Shown here piece after piece: positions 61,393 to 64,000 of a DNA stretch of 64,000 nucleotides (position 1 is its first letter; every line of letters begins with the position of its first letter). The position numbers and the translations under genes are program-made. This DNA comes from Chthoniobacter sp. (GTDB lineage Bacteria; Verrucomicrobiota; Verrucomicrobiia; Chthoniobacterales; Chthoniobacteraceae). A model generated the notes under the pieces. That model made no database searches. It was not told the origin of the DNA and saw only the letters and a program-made list of their open reading frames with translations. The stretch is taken from NCBI GenBank assembly GCA_021414005.1, contig JAIOPH010000027.1:124001-188000 (forward strand). The letters are read 5' to 3'.

Positions 61393-63531
61393 ATGAATGA
61401 AACCAACGAAGCCAAGCTTCACTTTCTAGATTATTGGCGTGTCATCAAAGTACGCATTGGGCTGATTTTGCTCACTTTCTTCCTTGTCATGGTCACAGCT
61501 GGCGTCACGACCTATTTCCTGCCGAAACAGTTTCTGTCCAAGGTGAGGATGGAGGTGAAGCAGGACAACTCCGGTCCCGTGAGCGTTTTCGGCGGCGGAA
61601 ATGCCAAGAGCTTTGATCCGCAGTTCGTCGCGACCCAGTTCCAAATTTTGCAAACCACCGAGATTCTTTATCCGGTGATTGAGCGTCTCGACTTGGCCAA
61701 GGCTTTTGCTCCCGTGGGACAAAAACTAAGTCCTCAGCAGGCCTTCAACCGTGTCCGGCGCTCCATGCAGCTTCAGGAGGTGCGCAACACCGGCCTAATC
61801 GACATCGGCATCTATGACACTGATCGCGACCGGGCAGCCAACATCGCCAACACCATCGGCGTGGTCTATGTGGAGCGGCGGCGCGCAGATTTGCAGAAAA
61901 ATGTGGATCGCGGGCTCGAACAGCTGACCGAGGAAGTCACCAAACAGCGGGCGGCAGTATTGGCCGCGAGTTCCGAAGCGGCACGGTTGCGCACTGAAGG
62001 CGGAATTCCCGATCCAAATCCGGACGAGCAGAGTTCTCTAACCGGCGGTGGCAAGGAAACGGAGGTGGACTTCATCGAGAAGGATCTCAGCCTACAGAAA
62101 AGCCGCGTCAGCACAGCCAAGCTGCAGTTGGAGTTGCTCCAGAAACTCAAGCCCGAAGAGTTGCCACAGGCGTTGCGGTCTATGGGAATTGAAGATCCGA
62201 CGGTGACCCAAACCGGCCGCGCGATCGGCGAATTCAGCGTGGAGGAAAAGCGGCTGCTCAGTTCTGGCGTCGGCGAAAATCATCCGCGAATCACCTCGCT
62301 GCGCGGACAGACGGCCGTCTATCGTAGCCAATTACAGATCGCCCTGAATGGCCAGCTCAGCGGGATCGCCAACACCTATGCGTTGGAAAAGCAAAAACTG
62401 GAAGATGCGACAGCTCGAGTCGAAGTCGCCAAGCAAGCGCAGGTCGCGGAAAAGACTCGGATCAAGGACTACATCGACGCCAAGAATCGTTATTTGCAGG
62501 AGCGCCGGATTTTGGAAACGTCCGAGATTAACTTGAAAGCGGAACGGATGAAGAGAGGCATCGAGATGGATCCGGCGCGGATTTGGGAAAAGGCGGAGCC
62601 CTCGGTGGCTCCCGCCAAGCCCAATGTCCCGATGTATATGCTTGCGGCTGCTGCTCTCGGATTGTTTGTCGGCATCGGCCTCGCCTTCTTCATCGAGTAT
62701 CTCGATACCAGCGTGAAGACTTTGGATGATGTTGAACGCTTCCTCCAGATTCCGGTTCTCGCCGTGATTCCGAAGGACATCAGCGTCCTCATGCAAACGA
62801 CTGGTGATTCTCCCGACGCGGAGGCCTACCGTATTCTGCGTGCGGCTGTGGAATTCAACAAACCCCATCGCGACGCCAATACATTCACTCTGATCAGCGG
62901 CGGGCCTGGCGAGGGCAAATCGACGACGATGAACAACCTAGCCTATACCTGCGCGAAAGGCGGTTACAATGTTCTTGTCGTTGATGCTGACTTGCGCCGC
63001 GCCACCCAACACAAGCTTTTTGGAGTGAGTAACGAGTTTGGCCTGACCGACTATCTCCTGGGTCGCGCCGAGATTGATGAGGTCATCAAGACGACCAAGA
63101 TCGACAATCTCTCTTTCATCCCCGCCGGCGAATTGCCCGCCGACTCCGTGGGCATTCTCAACTCCCAGCGCATGACCGACCTCATCGCCAAAGTGAAACA
63201 ACAGTATGACCTCGTCTTTTTCGACTCTCCGCCGATCCTTGGCGTGAGCGATGGCGCGGTGCTGGCGAGCGAAGTGGATGTAACCATCATGGTGGTCCAG
63301 CATCGGCGCTTTCCGCGGGCCATGCTCCAGCGGGTCAAACAGGCCGTGCTCGGCGTCGGCGGACGTCTCATCGGAGTCGTGCTCAACAACGTCGATTCCA
63401 AGCACGACGACGGCTACTCCTACTATAACAGTTACAACGAATACTACGGTGCCCGTCGCGAAGCGCCCCGCATCGAAACCGCTGCTCCGCAACTCGCCCG
63501 TCCCCGCCCGTCATCCCGCGAAGACTACTAA
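61393..63531 (+). CDS. Wzc-type polysaccharide biosynthesis tyrosine autokinase
   Basis: A 712-residue BY-kinase fused with a Wzz-type chain-length domain. Membrane segments at about 18-40 (IGLILLTFFLVMVTAGVTTYF) and 414-436 flank the periplasmic coiled-coil domain. The kinase part has Walker A SGGPGEGKST at about residue 504, Walker A' VLVVDADLRR, Walker B LVFFDSPP, and a C-terminal Tyr cluster (GYSYYNSYNEYY). It regulates polymerisation and export of exopolysaccharide. It follows the barrel gene and precedes a Wza-like protein. Confidence 0.95.
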   Translation: MNETNEAKLHFLDYWRVIKVRIGLILLTFFLVMVTAGVTTYFLPKQFLSKVRMEVKQDNSGPVSVFGGGNAKSFDPQFVATQFQILQTTEILYPVIERLDLAKAFAPVGQKLSPQQAFNRVRRSMQLQEVRNTGLIDIGIYDTDRDRAANIANTIGVVYVERRRADLQKNVDRGLEQLTEEVTKQRAAVLAASSEAARLRTEGGIPDPNPDEQSSLTGGGKETEVDFIEKDLSLQKSRVSTAKLQLELLQKLKPEELPQALRSMGIEDPTVTQTGRAIGEFSVEEKRLLSSGVGENHPRITSLRGQTAVYRSQLQIALNGQLSGIANTYALEKQKLEDATARVEVAKQAQVAEKTRIKDYIDAKNRYLQERRILETSEINLKAERMKRGIEMDPARIWEKAEPSVAPAKPNVPMYMLAAAALGLFVGIGLAFFIEYLDTSVKTLDDVERFLQIPVLAVIPKDISVLMQTTGDSPDAEAYRILRAAVEFNKPHRDANTFTLISGGPGEGKSTTMNNLAYTCAKGGYNVLVVDADLRRATQHKLFGVSNEFGLTDYLLGRAEIDEVIKTTKIDNLSFIPAGELPADSVGILNSQRMTDLIAKVKQQYDLVFFDSPPILGVSDGAVLASEVDVTIMVVQHRRFPRAMLQRVKQAVLGVGGRLIGVVLNNVDSKHDDGYSYYNSYNEYYGARREAPRIETAAPQLARPRPSSREDY

Positions 63532-63543
63532 CCTACCTCACCC

Positions 63544-64000
63544 ATGCGCCAGATTAGCCTTCTCCTCGCCCTGCTTGGGCTCCTCGTCACTCGCACCCAT
63601 GCTGACACCATTCATGCTGGCGACGTCTTCAGTTGGCGCCTGACGGGAGTGGACCCCGGAGTTATCCAAGATATCGCCAATCTACAGTTCGCCGTTGGGC
63701 CGGATGGGATAGTGAACATTCCGATGATTGGAAAAATGAAGGTCGCTGGTCTTACTTCTTCCCAAGTCGAAGATCAGGTTCAGGCGCGATATATCGCAGA
63801 CAAGATCTTTACCAAGCCGGTCGTGATTATCAGCGTTGAACAGGCGCAGGTGCAGCGCTCCGTCACAATTAGTGGTGGTGTCAAAGGGCCGGGAAAACAA
63901 CAATGGACGACCGACATGACCTTGGCTTCGGCAATTGGCGGGGCTGGCGGCCCATCCGATTTCGGCGATGTAAAAAAAATCCGCGTCGTTCGCGATGGAA
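63544..64000 (+). CDS. Wza-type polysaccharide export protein (5' part, cut by window edge)
   Basis: The frame opens at ATG 63544, 12 bp after the autokinase stop, and continues to the window end without a stop (152 residues). It has a signal peptide (MRQISLLLALLGLLVTRTHA) and the polysaccharide export domain: IHAGDVFSWRLTGV, PDGIVNIPMIGKMKVAGLT, VVIISVEQAQ and the SLBB-type VTISGGVKGPG. No lipobox Cys is visible at the signal cleavage site, unlike classic Wza. It forms the outer-membrane channel with the partners upstream. Confidence 0.9.
   Translation, partial: MRQISLLLALLGLLVTRTHADTIHAGDVFSWRLTGVDPGVIQDIANLQFAVGPDGIVNIPMIGKMKVAGLTSSQVEDQVQARYIADKIFTKPVVIISVEQAQVQRSVTISGGVKGPGKQQWTTDMTLASAIGGAGGPSDFGDVKKIRVVRDG

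Overview
This 64 kb window is a high-GC, gene-dense chromosome segment that looks verrucomicrobial. The taxonomic call is inference from family content: a Tat-exported DUF1501 protein, the exosortase-associated TIGR04073 family, a PEP-CTERM remnant, secreted EF-hand proteins, a gamma-type Mla lipid transporter and a bacterial citramalate synthase. No rRNA, tRNA, CRISPR array or intact insertion sequence was seen. Several short palindromic repeats and four decayed gene remnants show that the intergenic DNA has been reworked.

Layout. 1-1.6 kb: two overlapping minus-strand genes resembling eboD and eboF of the ebo cluster, the first cut by the window edge. 1.7-6.3 kb: housekeeping genes (sufT, rpoZ, smpB) and a DUF1573-rhodanese-MauE operon. 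6.6-9.6 kb: a zinc/manganese ABC importer operon. 9.7-13.7 kb: a solitary MmeI-like restriction-methyltransferase carrying two in-frame insertions, one of them a 14-unit 21-bp tandem repeat. 13.8-18.4 kb: TerC, ExoD, TIGR04073, an RlmD-like methyltransferase and cimA. 18.5-22.4 kb: a CpxA/CpxR-like two-component pair divergent from small secreted proteins. 22.5-26.9 kb: an iron-type ABC importer operon that includes an NHL-propeller lipoprotein. 27-28.6 kb: an accessory pocket with a broken gene, a PIN-domain pair and a decayed DNA methyltransferase.

28.6-44.8 kb: a coiled-coil membrane protein, two divergent transporters (APC-USP and Kup), phosphofructokinase, a D,D-carboxypeptidase, an FAD reductase, two PotA/FbpC-like ATPases, a large solute-binding protein and clpB. 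45-48.7 kb: two secreted helical-repeat proteins separated by a 41-bp tandem repeat, then a PEP-CTERM remnant. 48.7-51.3 kb: two secreted hydrolase-like proteins and a lactonase remnant. 51.4-56.6 kb: mlaE-mlaF-mlaD followed by a translationally coupled Ski2-like helicase. 56.6-59.4 kb: an L,D-transpeptidase, an EF-hand protein and a DUF1501 protein. 59.5-64 kb: the start of an exopolysaccharide export locus (outer-membrane barrel, Wzc-type tyrosine autokinase, Wza-type export protein cut by the right edge).

The common theme is the cell envelope: lipid transport, peptidoglycan trimming, envelope stress sensing, metal uptake and polysaccharide export. No single locus is clearly a new system. 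The best candidates for a second look are the repeat-expanded MmeI-like enzyme, the PIN-domain gene pair, the Mla-helicase coupling and the dispersed inverted-repeat family, one copy of which lies between mlaF and mlaD.
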